Assembly (NCBI RefSeq): GCF_017355205.1
Contig: NZ_JADIJK010000001.1
Coordinates: 62,001 to 126,000 of the forward strand
DNA length: 64,000 nt
From: Bacillus sp. SD088
GTDB taxonomy: Bacteria > Bacillota > Bacilli > Bacillales > Bacillaceae_C
Direction: 5' to 3'
Below, piece after piece: positions 1 to 9,975 of the stretch; position 1 is the first letter of the stretch, and the number at the start of each line of letters is the position of its first letter. Under the pieces are notes generated by a model that did not search any database, was not told the origin of the DNA, and was given only the letters and a program-made list of their open reading frames with translations. A program made the position numbers and the translations under genes.

Positions 1-30
1 ATTATCTATTATAAAGGGGATTTTTAATAA

Positions 31-216
31 TTATTCATCGTTATTTAATATGAGTTGATATACAGTCCTTTCTATCTTGATAGTCAAGGAATAATCGCTA
101 AAAGGTTTAACCTTTTCAATATCAAACTCTTCATTCCTAACATGCCCAATTAATTGAATTGAAATCTCCATTAATTTTCTAGAATTAACGAGACTTACAC
201 AAGAATCAATGTTGCT
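31..216 (-). other. Open frame continuing past the tarL-like stop codon
   Basis: The reading frame of the 665-residue transferase continues open for 62 codons after its TAG stop and ends at a TAA. It contains an internal ATG at 169-171, giving a possible 46-residue product that starts MEISIQLIGH and ends LILNNDE. No Shine-Dalgarno sequence precedes that ATG. I recognise no family. It may be a severed C-terminal extension, a decayed neighbour or chance; in AT-rich DNA an open frame of this length is not rare. Confidence 0.25.
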
Positions 217-2214
217 CTAGTCCCGCTGCTGATCTTGCTCCGCAATGGACCGTTCGAACAACTCAATTCTTGAAGTTGGCGGTGTAAGATCAACCTTTGT
301 TTCTCTCTCGTCTTTCATATTGTTCTCTAAACTTGGGATAATTAACTCATCGACAACATTTTTCGACGCTTGCCCTAATGTATCCCCAAAGAAATATTGT
401 ACAAATGGCTGGATTTTTTCCATTTGGTAATTACCGGTGCGTATTGTTTGGAGCATCTCTTCCGTTGTCTTTACTAACGGACCCGGAATAAAATCAAAAT
501 AGTTATAATAGAAATCACGGTCTTGGATATATTTTTCAACGTCATAAGCAAAAAACAACATTGGTTTATTTAACAGCGCATATTCAAAACAGACAGAGGA
601 ATAATCCGTAATCAGTAAATCAGTTACTAATAATAAATCATTGATCTCTCTGTAGTCACTAACATCGTAAAAGAAGTCCGCAAATTCATAAGGTATATCC
701 AATTTATTTTGTACAAAAGGATGTATTTTAAAGAGGAATACATATTCATCATGTAATTCTTCATATAACCTTTTTAAATGAAGCACTTCAAAAGGATAGT
801 GTGCTGACGACTGTCCATGCCCCCGGAAAGTCGGGGCAAACAAAATAACTTTCTTGTTTTGCATAAAAGGATATTTTTGATGTAAGGTTTTAACAACATA
901 ACTTTTGTATTCTTCATCAAAGAAAACATCAGATCTTGCTACCCCAGTAGCATAAACCTTGTCCACCGTAACTCCGAAGCCTTCTGCGTAATTTTTCCTA
1001 ACTCCTTCACTACTAACAGCAACCTTCGTATAATTTCTATGATTTCTTGATCGGGGTGATGGTCCTCCAGGTCTACCTAGTCTACTGAATCCAAACGTTT
1101 TGAATGCTCCAGCAGCATGCCAAACTTGAATTAAATCAGCATTTTTCCGGATATTTAACGGATAGATCATGGGATAAAAGTCGTCTAGCAAGATAATTTT
1201 AGATGTCGCAAAATGAAAAGCAATTCGGATTAAATCTATAATAGACTTCCTGTTATTAATACGTTCATTAAACAGAAACTTAATATTAAGTTTCAAATTT
1301 CTTTTATACAATTCTTCATAGACAAAAAAGAAATTACCATTTAGTGCCGAACGGCTATCAGAAGCAAAAACAACTTTATTTTTATTAATTGGTAATAAAC
1401 AAAAAAGGATGTACAGTAGTTTAAAAAATCGGCGTTTTATCGATGTGACATACTTATTTTCATGTACTTTACTATTTTCATCAAGTTCTCTCGGATCATA
1501 GGATTGCAGTAATGAATTCTTAAAGCGTATCGTTTTCGTATGCTTATCTAAAATAATTAACAGATTATATTTCAGCACTTTTTTCGCTGAAAAAAAATGA
1601 AGCTTTGTTGTAATCAGTTTATCTCCTATCAATTTCTTCGCGCTTGAAAGGGGAATGACCTTTTCGTATTTTATATCATCTTGATCGATAGGCATTTGTT
1701 CCAATTTGATATATACGTCATATTCGCCAGCTTCTATCGGTTTATCTTGATGAATGGCCGATAAATCTACACTACTTTTAAAACCGCTCAACTGTTCCAG
1801 ATCTGTATGCTTATCCGTATCAATTGAAATATCTCTTAATTTGCAATTTGTTAATGAAACTTGATACATTTCCTTTTCGAGTATTTCATCATCGGTCATT
1901 TCTTCGCATGTCCCGTCTTCTTCCTCACATTTTCTATGATCAATTCGATATTGTTCAAAGTCTATCTTCGGAATAATCAGTAGTGTTTTTCTAATTCGAT
2001 CTTCTTCATACGTAGCTAATCCGTCTATCGTCGCATACCCCTCAATATCAAGATATGGCCCATAAAAACTAAGCTTTGTAATATCACTCTTTACTTTTTT
2101 ATTATGTTTAACTTCTACTTGTTTATTATCAATTGATGAGATAAACAATAAAAAATCACCTCTATTTATCAGTTGATAGGGGAATGCTATATAGCCTAAT
2201 TCTTGTCCTACCAA
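217..2214 (-). CDS. tarL: TarL-like ribitol/glycerol-phosphate polymerase (Glyphos_transf family)
   Basis: Member of the CDP-glycerol/CDP-ribitol phosphotransferase family that polymerises the main WTA chain at the inner membrane face. Residues 1 to about 270 form an N-terminal accessory region; the catalytic GT-B-like domain follows. Key motifs are IQVWHAAGAFKTFGFSR (near 368, catalytic His), a GGP and NHR stretch as in Staphylococcus aureus TarL, LLITDYSS (near 537) and IPGPL (near 578). Length is close to W23/S. aureus TarL. The start shown is TTG and overlaps the TAG that ends an open frame running on from the upstream gene; no convincing ribosome binding site is visible, so the true start is uncertain. 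Position after tarI-tarJ-tarK supports ribitol-phosphate transfer, but sequence alone cannot separate glycerol from ribitol specificity. Confidence 0.8.
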   Translation of the reverse strand: MVGQELGYIAFPYQLINRGDFLLFISSIDNKQVEVKHNKKVKSDITKLSFYGPYLDIEGYATIDGLATYEEDRIRKTLLIIPKIDFEQYRIDHRKCEEEDGTCEEMTDDEILEKEMYQVSLTNCKLRDISIDTDKHTDLEQLSGFKSSVDLSAIHQDKPIEAGEYDVYIKLEQMPIDQDDIKYEKVIPLSSAKKLIGDKLITTKLHFFSAKKVLKYNLLIILDKHTKTIRFKNSLLQSYDPRELDENSKVHENKYVTSIKRRFFKLLYILFCLLPINKNKVVFASDSRSALNGNFFFVYEELYKRNLKLNIKFLFNERINNRKSIIDLIRIAFHFATSKIILLDDFYPMIYPLNIRKNADLIQVWHAAGAFKTFGFSRLGRPGGPSPRSRNHRNYTKVAVSSEGVRKNYAEGFGVTVDKVYATGVARSDVFFDEEYKSYVVKTLHQKYPFMQNKKVILFAPTFRGHGQSSAHYPFEVLHLKRLYEELHDEYVFLFKIHPFVQNKLDIPYEFADFFYDVSDYREINDLLLVTDLLITDYSSVCFEYALLNKPMLFFAYDVEKYIQDRDFYYNYFDFIPGPLVKTTEEMLQTIRTGNYQMEKIQPFVQYFFGDTLGQASKNVVDELIIPSLENNMKDERETKVDLTPPTSRIELFERSIAEQDQQRD

Positions 2215-2318
2215 TTATTAGCGAGCATTTGGTTGAATGTAAGAAGTTTTCCAGTCTTATTCCAATCATGTAGAATTTCTAGATAATCCAGCTTTTTTGA
2301 TGATAGTAAGTGGCTGCT
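2208..2318 (-). other. Open frame between the tarK-like stop and the tarL-like start
   Basis: After the TGA of the TarK-like gene the same frame stays open for 36 codons and ends at a TAG that overlaps the TTG start of the TarL-like gene. The overlap looks like a translational-coupling junction, which would make sense if the upstream protein once ended here. No other feature is seen in this gap. Confidence 0.25.
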
Positions 2319-3536
2319 TCAAGACCGAATAAATTCATGGGACTTTTCTTGGCTTCTGTGTTCAATTTCCTTAATATCTTCTCCATGAATATGACTTACA
2401 ATCCGTCTAGCACTCATACCATCCAAGTAATCGAAAAAGCCTTTTTTGAAACTTATAATGCCTGCAAGGTCATACTTTTCATTTAGAATCCAATCACCTA
2501 GAGACTGTGTTTCATCAAAAAATGGTCCAGGAATAAAATTTCGATAATCAAAATAAAAATCGCGTTCTTGGAGATATTCTTGAAGATCATTCGCATAAAA
2601 TAAAATGGGTCTTTCAAGTAGGCTATAGTCAAAAATAATAGAAGAATAGTCAGTTATGAGGATGTCTGCAACAGCCATTAATTCCTCAATGGTATAATTT
2701 TCCTCAATCAAAAAAACAAAATTTTGATCCTCTTCTTTAATCCATGAATTTTTTTTCATATAAGGATGAAGATGGATCATTAAAATATATTCATTTCCTA
2801 GCATTTCCCGTAATACTCCAATATCGATTGGACAGGGAATGTTTGTAGGTTCATGGCTCTTCCCTCTAAAAGTAGGAGCGTATAAAAGTACTTTTTTATT
2901 AATCACTTCTGGGAATTCAAGATAAAACTTTTCAATTGATTCTTTTATTTTATTAAAGTCAAAGAAAAAATCCGTACGCGGGACCCCAACTGGGTAAATT
3001 TTACTTTCTTCCATCCCAAAGGCTTCCGCATAATATGGGACAACATTTTTACCACTTACATATACCTTTGAGTAATTGGAATGAACTTTCACATGACGTA
3101 AATAGTCTTTGCTCGGTCCATAAGATTTATTAACTGTACTTAACCCAAACTTTTTAAAAGCACCTACTGCATGCCATAATTGAATAATTTCGGTTCCTTT
3201 CCTTGGTTTAATAACGTATATGGGAAAATAATAGTCATCAATAATAAAATACTTAGAAGTAGCAAGCGCATGAATAGAATTCACCATGTGAAGAATGTAT
3301 TCAATCTTCCCCCATATAGAACTCTTGAACTTTTTTATAAGAAAATGGTACTGATAATCTGGGTATTGGTTAACCATTTCGCGGTATACGTATTCTAAAT
3401 TTCCTTCCAATGCTTGCGAACGATAGGAAGCAAATGTAACCTTTTTCTCATTAATTGGAAATAGAAAAGCTACCACAGAAAAAATACTACGTAGAAAGTA
3501 TTTCACTATAATTGTAGGTAGGAATTTTAATTTCAC
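2319..3536 (-). CDS. tarK: TarK-like ribitol/glycerol-phosphate transferase
   Basis: A 405-residue Glyphos_transf-family enzyme made of the catalytic domain plus a short amphipathic N-terminal segment. Visible motifs are IQLWHAVGAFKKFGLS (near 121), YAPTFRG, LITDYSSIIFDYSLL (near 297) and FIPGPF. It starts with GTG, with AAGGAAAGCAGG just upstream. Size and position directly after tarI and tarJ match TarK of Bacillus subtilis W23, which adds the first ribitol-phosphate to the glycerol-phosphate primer. The exact role (primer against polymerase) is inferred from order and length. Confidence 0.75.
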   Translation of the reverse strand: MKLKFLPTIIVKYFLRSIFSVVAFLFPINEKKVTFASYRSQALEGNLEYVYREMVNQYPDYQYHFLIKKFKSSIWGKIEYILHMVNSIHALATSKYFIIDDYYFPIYVIKPRKGTEIIQLWHAVGAFKKFGLSTVNKSYGPSKDYLRHVKVHSNYSKVYVSGKNVVPYYAEAFGMEESKIYPVGVPRTDFFFDFNKIKESIEKFYLEFPEVINKKVLLYAPTFRGKSHEPTNIPCPIDIGVLREMLGNEYILMIHLHPYMKKNSWIKEEDQNFVFLIEENYTIEELMAVADILITDYSSIIFDYSLLERPILFYANDLQEYLQERDFYFDYRNFIPGPFFDETQSLGDWILNEKYDLAGIISFKKGFFDYLDGMSARRIVSHIHGEDIKEIEHRSQEKSHEFIRS

Positions 3537-3569
3537 ATGTATGCCTGCTTTCCTTAATTACTATAAAAA

Positions 3570-4595
3570 CTAAATTTTCCATGCCAATACTGTTTTTCCC
3601 CAAGATACCGTTAAATCATTTTCAAAGGATTGGATAATATCATTAATCGTAGTAACCGATTGAACAGTACCAATAAGCGTCGCCAAATAATCCACAATAT
3701 CAGGATACTCTTTCATGCATTCAACAGTATGAACAAAATCAGCCCGTCCACTTCGACTACTTCCGATCAAAGTAATCCCTTTCTCTAAAATCATTCGGGT
3801 GTTCATTTGCACAGGATACTCTGAAACTCCCATAATGGATATTGCTCCCTCTGGATAAATATGATCAATAATCTGATTGATAGCTGATTCGCTACCTCTT
3901 CCACCCACAGCTTCAAAAGCGTGATCAATTGATAGGGACTCAGGGATATCATCTATTTGATAGGCTTCATCAATAAAAGAAAAGTGATCTAGTTTATATT
4001 GATTTTTACCAAATATTATAACTTTGCTTTCTGGATATTTCTTCTTTAATAATAATGAAGTGATATATCCAAGATTTCCGTCTCCCCAAACACCTAGCAC
4101 ATCTTTTCGACCATGTGCTTTTGCTTCAAACCGAGTAATGGAATGTGTTGCAATTGTAATTAACTCAGTAAAGGCTGCCACCTGAGGATTTATATCTTCT
4201 GGTAGTTCGACTAAGCGATCATACGTCAGAAAAACATAATCCTGCATAAACCCATCATATCCACTAGACCTAAATTTGCTGGACCGTAGATAATTCTCCG
4301 CACAATACTCATCAAATTCGCTTGGCACGTTAGGGATCATCACAACCCTTGTACCAATTTTAAACTTACCCGAACGATCATAAACAACTTTACCGATCCC
4401 CTCATGAATTAAGGCCATCGGCAATTTTGCTTTCATCGCCTCTTTTCCTCTTGTTCCTGTATAATAGCGTTGGTCTGCCGCACAAATAGAAAGATATTCA
4501 GGGCGTACCACTACATGATCTGATTGCAACGATCTATCTTTATAGGTAACTTCAAATTGACGCGCAGAGACTAATCTATATACTTGATTGATCAT
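3570..4595 (-). CDS. tarJ: Ribulose-5-phosphate reductase (CDP-ribitol synthesis)
   Basis: Zinc-type medium-chain dehydrogenase of 341 residues. TarJ reduces D-ribulose-5-phosphate to D-ribitol-5-phosphate with NADPH, which TarI then activates to CDP-ribitol. Visible features are the N-terminal GroES-like part with [15 protein letters not shown], a HEG motif near residue 65 and a nucleotide-binding segment [10 protein letters not shown] near 170. Its ATG overlaps the tarI stop in an ATGA junction, so the two are translationally coupled. The length equals that of characterised TarJ proteins. Together with tarI it is the main sign of ribitol-type teichoic acid. Confidence 0.9.
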   Translation of the reverse strand: MINQVYRLVSARQFEVTYKDRSLQSDHVVVRPEYLSICAADQRYYTGTRGKEAMKAKLPMALIHEGIGKVVYDRSGKFKIGTRVVMIPNVPSEFDEYCAENYLRSSKFRSSGYDGFMQDYVFLTYDRLVELPEDINPQVAAFTELITIATHSITRFEAKAHGRKDVLGVWGDGNLGYITSLLLKKKYPESKVIIFGKNQYKLDHFSFIDEAYQIDDIPESLSIDHAFEAVGGRGSESAINQIIDHIYPEGAISIMGVSEYPVQMNTRMILEKGITLIGSSRSGRADFVHTVECMKEYPDIVDYLATLIGTVQSVTTINDIIQSFENDLTVSWGKTVLAWKI

Positions 4596-5305
4596 TTTGA
4601 AATCCGCTCCTGTATAATCGCATTCGCCACTTTTAGATCATAAGGGGTTGTTACCTTGATATTAAATACCTCTCCCCTCACCAACTTTACTTTTTCACCT
4701 TTTAAGGCGAATATTTTACACGCATCCGTCAGAATATTCTTTTCATCTTCATCAAGTGACTGATACTGCTCCACTAACTTCTTAATGTTGAAACTTTGAG
4801 GAGTCTGACCCTGGAACATGGTATCTCGAACAGGAATTTCAGTTATGATTTCTCTATCTTCTGAACGGATGATGGTGTCAATTGCCTCAATCACTGTGTC
4901 TACTGCGGAATACTCTAGGGCTGCATTAATATTTTCTTCTATGATTCTATGCGTTAAAAATGGACGCACTGAATCATGGGTAACGATGATATCCTCTTCA
5001 TAGACTCCAAAGTGTTCATCTATATATTGGATACCACTCATAATTGATTCATTTCTATCTTGGCCGCCTGCCACAACCTCTATTCTCTCCACATCACCGA
5101 TAAACTTCTTGATAATATCTTTAGTATGGTTAACCCAATCTTTCCTTGATACGATGATGATTTTATCAAAACGATCATTTAATAAAAATTTTTCAATGGT
5201 ATGAATAATAATAGGACGATTATTTAGAGGCAAAAACTGTTTTGGCATATTCACATTACCCATTCTTGAACCATTTCCACCTGCTAGGATTTCTGCATAA
5301 ATCAC
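4592..5305 (-). CDS. tarI: Ribitol-5-phosphate cytidylyltransferase
   Basis: A 237-residue IspD/TarI-type nucleotidyltransferase that makes CDP-ribitol from CTP and ribitol-5-phosphate. The N-terminus carries the family signature [12 protein letters not shown] and [17 protein letters not shown] near residue 110 and a C-terminal VTTPYDL segment also fit. It starts with GTG, eight bases after AAAGGAGA. It is first in the tarI-tarJ-tarK-tarL block and is separated from the upstream gene by a terminator, so it probably has its own promoter within 5306-5500, though I cannot point to a clear consensus. Confidence 0.9.
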   Translation of the reverse strand: MIYAEILAGGNGSRMGNVNMPKQFLPLNNRPIIIHTIEKFLLNDRFDKIIIVSRKDWVNHTKDIIKKFIGDVERIEVVAGGQDRNESIMSGIQYIDEHFGVYEEDIIVTHDSVRPFLTHRIIEENINAALEYSAVDTVIEAIDTIIRSEDREIITEIPVRDTMFQGQTPQSFNIKKLVEQYQSLDEDEKNILTDACKIFALKGEKVKLVRGEVFNIKVTTPYDLKVANAIIQERISK

Positions 5306-5495
5306 TATAATATCTCCTTTTGTATATGTTTATATGAACTTAATAATTATTGTTGAAAAATGTCATAAACTCATAGTAAATATACACTTCTTTTCTAAAT
5401 TTATCAACAGATGTTCCGCGAGCCAGCCATTGACAATAAAGAAAAATCTATTCAAATGAATTGAAGTGAAGAGTTGGCACAAAAGTTGCTTCTTC

Positions 5496-5545
5496 CACAA
5501 AAAGAAAAACCCAGGAACGCTGTTATATCAACGCTCCCGAGTTTT
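5496..5545 (-). terminator. Rho-independent terminator between the 788-residue transferase and tarI
   Basis: A 15-bp stem with several G-T pairs (arms near 5508-5523 and 5529-5543) is followed on the minus strand by TTTTTCTTTTT. It ends transcription of the upstream transferase. The rest of the 350-base gap (5306-5654) shows no gene. Confidence 0.7.
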
Positions 5546-5654
5546 TACCTTTTAGACATTACCTTCTCTTCTATCTTTGTAATCGTCTAACTGTCACAAA
5601 TAATGATCCTATCACACAAGCAATACCGGATCATCATTTCCTTTTACCACTCAT

Positions 5655-8021
5655 CTAGATTATATTTTCTTCTATTAAATACTGCACAATTCTTTCCGTA
5701 TTTTTCCGATCATCAAACTTATTAATTCTTAAATACTTTTCTTGATACTCTTCTTCTAAAACATAATTGCGGGCTATAGCATTCTTTACATACCCGACTA
5801 ATTCTTCGGTCGTATTCGCAATTGGCCCCGGGGCATTTTCTTCATTGACAGGAGGGATTGCCTTATAGTTTGTAATTAAATAATCCTTTTCCTCCCAATA
5901 AAAGACCGGATAAGCTCCTCTAAAAATCGCATCATAGATAGCAGAAGAATAATCAGTAATAAAAACTTGTGCTTTTTTTAAAGCTTCAGAAGGATTGCTT
6001 TCAATTATATCCTTATATTCCGGAATGTTCTCATAAATGAATTGCGAAAACTTATTGTGAGGGACAATGATCAATCGATCAAGCAATTGCGCTTTTTTAA
6101 ATGCTCCTACTACCTTCATTATCGATTTGTAATACGTTGTTTTCTTTATTTCATTGTTATATATTAATGACTCCTCCCAATATCTATATGTTGGCATATA
6201 GGCAATTTTATTAGCATTTCCATCAAGCTTTGCAAAATCTAAGGTTGCTAAGCCCGTTAAAATTAAATCCTGATCACTATATCCCATTTTGTAAAATTCA
6301 TTCGCCTCTAATTCAGAACTTATCACTGATTTATACATATTATACAAATTCTTATCTTTGTGAAATCCGAAAGCCATCGGGTTATCTACAGGCTTTGCAA
6401 ACATAATACCATGCTGTAAAAAGATAAGGGGAACAGACATTATTTTGCTTCTAATTTCATCAATATATAAGCGATCATTTAACAAATGATTAGAAAGCTC
6501 ACTCGAAATAAAATATTTTGCTCGAAATATATTCAAATAATGCCTAAAGCTATATTTGGCAATGATATTTGCTCCATACATTTCTTTTAGTTCAGCGTAT
6601 CGATGGGAATGAGCGTTAATAATAAAAAAGTTTTCAGATGCCGTTGGTTTTTTCTTCATTACTTCTTCAAATACACGAAATCCCGATTCATCCGCTTTTT
6701 CACTTTTCTTTTCAAAATAAAGATTTACGTTTTTTTCTTTCGGTGGAAACAACTTCGATGCAACATGAGCCATTTTAATCTTAATTCGATTGATAAGGTG
6801 ATACTCTTCACTGAACGGGACAACGGTTGCGGTTAAATTCCCACCTAAATTGGTTCTTAATACCATTAATTGATCATCTTGCTTTTTAAAAGACAGTGTG
6901 GTCGCTTTTCTATCTCTTTTTCTCCTTCTTAAATTATGAATTGGGATCTTTTCGTCGCCTACCAATAGATTATTATGAATTCGACCATCTACCATTAAAG
7001 ATTTTATTGGTACTTTGAATAGACCGAACCTTTGCAAATATTTAATCGACTTGAATGGTCTAAAAAACTTCCCGATTTTTTGATCTGCATTCTGTAAATA
7101 TAAATATTCATATTGACCATGCGCGTGATAAGCATAGTGTGTCATACGCCCGAAAACGTATAAATTTCTTTTAGTCAGAATCACCTTTAAGTTTGTTTGA
7201 TTTCCCGTAACCTTATATGGATCACCTTTTACTATATAAATCCCTCTGTGACTACTGAAGATATAATAGCGAGTCTTATTAATACTAAGAATGGACAATA
7301 TGTTTTCTTTGCTTCCATTTTTCACCTGATTATGGTTAAGGAGTTTGTATCTTTTTCCCCTAGGAAGAGAGGTAAATTTCACTTCTTTTGAAGCATTATC
7401 ACTACTTATTTGAACTGTGTTTTTACTTAGCAACTTTATGTTTATATCTTCATGAGGTTTGACAACTTTCAAAAAAATTCTATCTACAATAAACTCTTTA
7501 CGGAACAAGTCATAGGTAATCACAATATTGTATTTATCATAATTTATAATAGATACAACAGTGTACCTAAATTCCGTTGTTGTAAATCCCATGTCATATT
7601 GAAATTGAAGCTGATTTCTGTTATTTGTCAGAAAGTCATCAATTTTAAAGAGAGTTTCCCCGTTTTGATCCACCATACCTATTCGCGCTGAACCTAGTTG
7701 GTATACTCGTGTGGATGGATAAAAGTTTTCTATATCGAAGTTAAAATAATTTTCATTTTTTACGGTTGTAGAGATTTCTTCTTCTTCTAAAATACAATAG
7801 ACCACGTTGTCATACGAATATAAAAGAAAAATAACATTTTCATTAGGAGCATACTTAAGAATCTCCTTATCGTTAATCTCTAATGTTGCTATCTGCTGTG
7901 GTACATTTAAATGAAGGGAAAGGATATCAATAGAAATGATTTTATTATCTATTTTTGAGTACAACTCTATTGATTCAGGATGGCTTTCAACAACTTCAAA
8001 TGTGGAATCATAAATTTCCAT
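5655..8021 (-). CDS. Divergent two-part teichoic acid transferase (Glyphos_transf-like C-terminus)
   Basis: A 788-residue protein. Residues 1 to about 400 are a beta-rich region rich in aromatic residues that I do not recognise. Residues from about 420 form a divergent Glyphos_transf domain: FIINAHSHRY, FISSELSNHLL, PLIFLQHGIM (near 535), YMPTYRYWEE, IIVPHNKF, VFITDYSSAIYDAIF (near 690) and NAPGPI. The usual WHG/WHAAG motif is replaced by LQHG, keeping the catalytic His. The start ATG follows GGAGTG. It probably adds or decorates polyol-phosphate chains; the acceptor and donor cannot be read from the sequence. Confidence 0.7.
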   Translation of the reverse strand: MEIYDSTFEVVESHPESIELYSKIDNKIISIDILSLHLNVPQQIATLEINDKEILKYAPNENVIFLLYSYDNVVYCILEEEEISTTVKNENYFNFDIENFYPSTRVYQLGSARIGMVDQNGETLFKIDDFLTNNRNQLQFQYDMGFTTTEFRYTVVSIINYDKYNIVITYDLFRKEFIVDRIFLKVVKPHEDINIKLLSKNTVQISSDNASKEVKFTSLPRGKRYKLLNHNQVKNGSKENILSILSINKTRYYIFSSHRGIYIVKGDPYKVTGNQTNLKVILTKRNLYVFGRMTHYAYHAHGQYEYLYLQNADQKIGKFFRPFKSIKYLQRFGLFKVPIKSLMVDGRIHNNLLVGDEKIPIHNLRRRKRDRKATTLSFKKQDDQLMVLRTNLGGNLTATVVPFSEEYHLINRIKIKMAHVASKLFPPKEKNVNLYFEKKSEKADESGFRVFEEVMKKKPTASENFFIINAHSHRYAELKEMYGANIIAKYSFRHYLNIFRAKYFISSELSNHLLNDRLYIDEIRSKIMSVPLIFLQHGIMFAKPVDNPMAFGFHKDKNLYNMYKSVISSELEANEFYKMGYSDQDLILTGLATLDFAKLDGNANKIAYMPTYRYWEESLIYNNEIKKTTYYKSIMKVVGAFKKAQLLDRLIIVPHNKFSQFIYENIPEYKDIIESNPSEALKKAQVFITDYSSAIYDAIFRGAYPVFYWEEKDYLITNYKAIPPVNEENAPGPIANTTEELVGYVKNAIARNYVLEEEYQEKYLRINKFDDRKNTERIVQYLIEENII

Positions 8022-8157
8022 TTAATAAACACTCCATTTTTCGTTTCCATCAAAATTAATCACGAATTCTTTATTACATTTATCTTTTGATCATTTCCAC
8101 CACTTTATACTTCTGATTCGCAGATATTCTAAAGTGGAGGATCATTAAATGATTTTG

Positions 8158-8306
8158 CTTAAGATTGCTTTAAGGTTGGGCAGATGATGTCCAGCTCCAG
8201 GCGCCATCGGCTCGAGGTCAAATAACCTGAGCCAATGAAAGGCAAAAAACGCCTTTCTTTGGCTCAGAACATTTGCTTGTCGCCGATAGGCGGGCGCCTT
8301 GCGCTT
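8158..8306 (+). repeat. GC-rich hairpin repeat, copy 1 (inverted relative to 15109-15257)
   Basis: About 150 bases that recur almost exactly in opposite orientation at 15109-15257. The ends, AGGCGCCATCGGC and GCCGATAGGCGGGCGCC, pair with each other, and inner arms AAAGGC/GCCTTT pair too, so a single strand folds into one long hairpin. It begins a few bases after the tarF-like stop codon and may serve as its terminator. GC content is clearly above the surroundings. Confidence 0.85.
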
Positions 8307-8310
8307 TTTT

Positions 8311-9507
8311 TTAACTGTTCAATATAATTTCATTTATTACTCTTTTACTTGCCTGACCATCTTCTAAGGAACAAAATCTCTCATTGAATTCGATTGTAGT
8401 TCTTGGTGGGGTATAACCATTTTCTTCTATAAGTTTAATTTCTTCAATTAAATCATTTGTATTTTTAACAAGAGGTCCTGGAGCTTGATTCTCAAAGTCA
8501 AAGTAGAATCCTCTTAATTTATCCCTATAATCTTCTAAATCATAAACATAAAATAACATAGGACGTTTAAGATTGGCATAATCAAAAAAAACAGATGAAT
8601 AGTCTGTCACCAGCATATCTGAAATAACATAAAGCTCCCTTATATCCTCATGATTAGATAAATTAATAACAAAATCCTCCATCCCCGATAAGTCGAGACT
8701 TTCAGAAACGAGATAATGTAATCTAAGGATTAAGATATATTGTTCTCCCAAATCATTCTTCATTTTTTCTAGATCTAAATGAAGATTAAATTTATATTTT
8801 CCTTTTGTATAAAATTGATCATCCCTCCATGTAGGAGCATATAAAATCACTTTTTTATTAACTGGGATGCCTTCTCTTTTTTTTATTCCTAGAATGTTTT
8901 TTTCATCGTTATGATTTATTAAAAAGTCATTTCTGGGATATCCTGATTCAACAATTGCTTTCTTATAATTAAAAGCACTCGTAAATATTTTTGTTGAATA
9001 TTCGTTTGGCGATAGTAAATAATCCCATTTGGTTGCCTCATAAGTGAAATTTTGTTTATATTTCTCTGTATTTGTTCCCGGCATATGTACCTCTTCTATA
9101 TCCGCACCTAACCTTTTTAAAGGAGTTCCATGCCATGTTTGAACATAAATCGTCTCCCTTGGCTTTGGGATCCACAATGGTAGTCTACTATTTACGATCC
9201 AATACCGAGCTCTAGCCATTTTCATTAACCACTGAAACGAGAAGCGTTGTAGACATCTTATGTTATGTCTTTTTCGAAATTGTTCCATGTATCTCTTGTC
9301 TATACTCCAGTACATTTCATATTCAATATGATGCTCTAGCATATATTCATATATCGCTCTTGGATTATCACTGTATTGTTTTCCATGAAAACTTTCAAAA
9401 ATAATAAGCTTTTTTTTGGGTGGGAATTGCCCAATAAGCTTAAACACAATTTTATATAAGAACAGCATAAATTGACTGCGTAAAATTTCACTTAAAAATG
9501 ACGACAC
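8311..9507 (-). CDS. tarF: TarF/TagF-like CDP-glycerol:glycerophosphate glycerophosphotransferase
   Basis: A 398-residue enzyme whose motifs match the glycerol-specific TarF/TagF branch: KLIIFESFHGKQYSDNPRAIYE near residue 35, QTWHGTPLKRLG (near 124), APTWRDDQFY, MLVTDYSSVFFDYANLKRP (near 300) and QAPGPLV. In W23 and S. aureus a protein of this size (389 residues) extends the primed linkage unit with glycerol phosphate. GTG start preceded by GGAGGAAGC. It is divergent from the first tagD copy across a 470-base gap in which I see no gene. Confidence 0.85.
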   Translation of the reverse strand: MSSFLSEILRSQFMLFLYKIVFKLIGQFPPKKKLIIFESFHGKQYSDNPRAIYEYMLEHHIEYEMYWSIDKRYMEQFRKRHNIRCLQRFSFQWLMKMARARYWIVNSRLPLWIPKPRETIYVQTWHGTPLKRLGADIEEVHMPGTNTEKYKQNFTYEATKWDYLLSPNEYSTKIFTSAFNYKKAIVESGYPRNDFLINHNDEKNILGIKKREGIPVNKKVILYAPTWRDDQFYTKGKYKFNLHLDLEKMKNDLGEQYILILRLHYLVSESLDLSGMEDFVINLSNHEDIRELYVISDMLVTDYSSVFFDYANLKRPMLFYVYDLEDYRDKLRGFYFDFENQAPGPLVKNTNDLIEEIKLIEENGYTPPRTTIEFNERFCSLEDGQASKRVINEIILNS

Positions 9508-9975
9508 TATACCGCTTCCTCCTTATTTCCATAAGCTCAGCTGACTTCTTCTTTTCAAAGTAAACGATCAGTTTATGCGAACGAACAACAATATCATTTA
9601 TCGAGCAGGCTATTAAAAGAAAACACCCTTTTAAACTTTCATCGACCGAAAAAAGCTACCAAATTGGAGTAGCGTTTGATACAATAATAGCGAAAAACAA
9701 TAAAAATCAGCAACGGCCAAATGAAATAGGCAATACGAATGGATTTTTTGATTACAAATATTACATTTTCTTTTAGAAACCCATTCTTTTAGTATTCAAC
9801 TGAAAAAATGCCATCTAAATCTTTGACGAATTTAGCTGTTATTTGTATTATTATCATCACTTAAGCAATTATGCAATAATTAGAGGTTCACTTACTTTGC
9901 TTAAATTAGTTATGATATTACACTTTAACAAGAATTTTTAGTGACATTATGCTATTTCTTACGGAGGTTCTCAAA

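Noticed and set aside
8158-8306. Possible CRISPR or tRNA-like element because of strong palindromes
   Set aside because: Only single copies at each place, no spacer-repeat periodicity and no tRNA consensus.
9780-9860. Short hydrophobic frame MPSKSLTNLAVICIIIIT before tagD
   Set aside because: No ribosome binding site and only 18 codons; likely chance in AT-rich DNA.
9949-9975. Longer N-terminus for the first tagD
   Set aside because: The family begins at KKVITYGTFD and the GGAGGT site fits the TTG at 9976.
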